A stretch of DNA of 64,000 nucleotides from NCBI RefSeq assembly GCF_009749395.1, contig NZ_WBIR01000005.1, forward strand, positions 1-64,000, given 5' to 3'. The notes under the pieces were generated by a model. The model made no database searches. It was not told where the DNA came from and saw nothing but the letters and a program-made list of their open reading frames with translations. This document shows, one piece after another, positions 62,348-64,000 of the stretch. Every line of letters starts with the position of its first letter. Positions within the stretch are counted from its first letter, which is position 1. The DNA is from Agromyces salentinus. GTDB taxonomy: Bacteria; Actinomycetota; Actinomycetes; Actinomycetales; Microbacteriaceae. The translations under genes and the position numbers were made by a program.

Positions 62348-63995
62348 GCGCGGCCGGCGGGCGCGGCGGCGGCGCCGGAGCCGCGAGCGCGGCCTCGACG
62401 GTCGTGAACGTGCGCCCCTCGGCCTTCATGCGCCGGAACACGTCGGTGCGGTCGACGACCACCTCGACGGCCGGGTCGATCCGCGCGATGCGCAGCTGCA
62501 GGCCCGATGCGGTCAGCTCGCGGCCGAGGTCCTCGAACATCTCGATGACCGTCACGGAGATGTCGTCGATGCGCGCGCCGTCGAGCACGACGATGCGCGC
62601 GCCCTCCTCGTGCGCCACGGCCTCGAGGATCGCCTGCTCGGTGGTCTGCGCGTTCGCGGTGTACAGGGGCCCGAGCAGCGTCACCAGGACGGCGTCGGAC
62701 GAGGGCCGCTCGACCCGGATGCGCACCTTCGACAGTGCCATCAGCACGAGCACGAGCGTGATGACGACCCCCGCGGCGACGGCGGTGAGCAGTCCAGCGC
62801 TGAGCCCGATGAGGGCCGTGACGAGGGCGATCCAGAAGTCACGCCGCGAGATCCTCCACATCATCACGAGCGCGCGGATGTCGATGAGCCCGAAGACGGC
62901 GACGAACACCAGCGCGGCGAGCGTCGCCTGCGGGAGCAGTGAGAGCACCGGTCCGAGGAACAGGCCGACGAGCAGCGCGAGGGCGACGGTCACGAGCGTC
63001 GAGAGCTGCGAGCGCGCTCCCGCGTTCTGGTTGACGGCGCTCTGCGAGAAGCCGCCGGCGGCCGGCAGCGTCGAGAAGAACGAGCCGAGCACGTTCGCGG
63101 CCGAGGTCGCGAAGAGCTCCTGATTGCTGTCGATGGCCGGCTCGCCGGGCTTCCGGATGCCGCGCGCCACCGCCTCCGACTCGAGGAACGCCATGACGGC
63201 GATCGCCGCCGCGCCCGGAAGGAGCGCCGCGACATCCGTGAAACTCGGCAGTCCCGGAAGGGGGAAGCCCTGCGGCACCGGCGCGATGAGCTCGACGCCC
63301 GCCGGCTGCAGCACGCCGATTGCGGCCAGCGCGATGCCCGCGCCCACGACGATGAGCGGCGCCGGCACGCGCGGGAGGAACCGCTTGAACAGGAACAGGG
63401 TGGCGACGGATGCCGCGGACAGGACGACGGTGGCCGGGTTGGCGCTGCCCAGCGCGGCGAGCACGGCGTTGAAGGAGTGCACGAATCCGTGGCCGGTCGG
63501 ATCGTCGGTCTCGCCGAGGAGCTTCGGCAACTGGCCGACGGCGACGGTGGCGCCGACGCCGATCTGGATGCCGACGACCGTGGGCCGGTTGATGATCTCC
63601 ACGAGCGATCCGAGCCGCAGCAGGCGCGCCGCCAGGAGGATCACGCCGACGAGCAGCGTCAGGGTGATCAGGTCTCGCGGGATGTCGCTGCTCGATGCTG
63701 CGACGCCGGCCGAGACGAGGGTGGTCGCGGTCAGCGTCGCGATCGTCGACGTCGTCGACACGCTCATCGCGCGGGAACCCCCGAGCAGCGCGTAGACGAG
63801 CATCGGCACCATGCACGTGTAGAGACCGGCCTGCACGGGCAGGTTCGCGATGGTCGCGTACGCCATCGCCTGCGGAATGACGACCGCGCCCGCCGACAGT
63901 CCGGCGAGGATGTCGGCGCCGAGCCAGGCGCGACGGTATCCCCGCAGCGTCGGCAGCAGCATCCGTCGCCCGGCAACCGCCGTCTCGGGACTCAC
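62337..63995 (-). CDS. SulP (SLC26) family anion transporter
   Basis: 552 residues from a GTG at 63995, five bases from the window edge, so a start further upstream is possible. About 12 membrane segments (PQAMAYATIANLPVQAGLYT is the family signature) are followed by a STAS domain (about 440-540: VLVTLLGPLYTANAQTTEQAILEAV ... RIVVLDGARIDDISVTVIEMFEDL) and a Pro/Ala tail. Family members move sulfate, bicarbonate or other anions; the substrate is not readable. Confidence 0.9.
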   Translation of the reverse strand: MSPETAVAGRRMLLPTLRGYRRAWLGADILAGLSAGAVVIPQAMAYATIANLPVQAGLYTCMVPMLVYALLGGSRAMSVSTTSTIATLTATTLVSAGVAASSSDIPRDLITLTLLVGVILLAARLLRLGSLVEIINRPTVVGIQIGVGATVAVGQLPKLLGETDDPTGHGFVHSFNAVLAALGSANPATVVLSAASVATLFLFKRFLPRVPAPLIVVGAGIALAAIGVLQPAGVELIAPVPQGFPLPGLPSFTDVAALLPGAAAIAVMAFLESEAVARGIRKPGEPAIDSNQELFATSAANVLGSFFSTLPAAGGFSQSAVNQNAGARSQLSTLVTVALALLVGLFLGPVLSLLPQATLAALVFVAVFGLIDIRALVMMWRISRRDFWIALVTALIGLSAGLLTAVAAGVVITLVLVLMALSKVRIRVERPSSDAVLVTLLGPLYTANAQTTEQAILEAVAHEEGARIVVLDGARIDDISVTVIEMFEDLGRELTASGLQLRIARIDPAVEVVVDRTDVFRRMKAEGRTFTTVEAALAAPAPPPRPPAAPAG

Positions 63996-64000
63996 CCCGC

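Overview
The window is chromosomal DNA from a high-GC actinobacterium, most likely of the family Microbacteriaceae (Agromyces-like). Pointers are the GC-rich codon usage, three copies of the small Microbacteriaceae protein family DUF7882, the layout of the menaquinone genes, many start codons 6-7 nt behind a TAnnnT -10 box (leaderless transcription), and a very over-represented oligomer, GGATGCCGC/GCGGCATCC. The genus is inference, not proof.

Layout. 1-7.2 kb: an M23 peptidase, an inositol-monophosphatase-family enzyme, three DUF7882 genes, an EAL phosphodiesterase, and a convergent bacteriophytochrome-diguanylate cyclase with all chromophore-contact and catalytic motifs. 7.37-14.86 kb: an integrative element of about 7.4 kb in a tRNA-Tyr gene. 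It is bounded by 58-bp direct repeats, carries an integrase, an excisionase-like protein, a possible replication gene and unknowns, and ends in a coupled DprA-like plus ComF-like phosphoribosyltransferase pair, the best candidate here for an undescribed (possibly defence) system. 15-23 kb: housekeeping and accessory genes (PH-domain membrane protein, LacI regulator, YajQ, AbiEi-like protein, alpha/beta hydrolase, prepilin peptidase, pyruvate-oxidase-like enzyme).

22.9-43.2 kb: a respiratory-quinone region: ferredoxin-NADP reductase, polyprenyl diphosphate synthase, menG, menF, menD, menA, menE, menB and menC. Interspersed are a PPK2 kinase, a frameshifted DUF427 gene, small membrane proteins, a lipoprotein with an ECF transporter whose four modules are fused in one 995-residue chain, and cobalamin-dependent methionine synthase metH. 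43.4-53 kb: a lipoprotein, a monooxygenase-fold protein, and a divergent starch-degradation pair: a 2021-residue secreted amylopullulanase and a secreted alpha-amylase with two C-terminal starch-binding modules. LacI-type operators lie between them and inside the amylase coding start. 53-60.8 kb: an 856-residue LuxR-type ATPase regulator, then the cytochrome c maturation genes ccsB, resB, ccdA and a TlpA-like lipoprotein thioredoxin, packed with a histidine phosphatase. 60.9-64 kb: archaeal-type aspartyl-tRNA synthetase and a SulP-family transporter running to the window edge.

The genes work mainly in aerobic respiration (menaquinone synthesis, cytochrome c maturation), starch use, light and c-di-GMP signalling, and B12/methionine metabolism. 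The tRNA-Tyr element stands apart as mobile DNA: it contains no copy of the over-represented oligomer that occurs about 50 times elsewhere.
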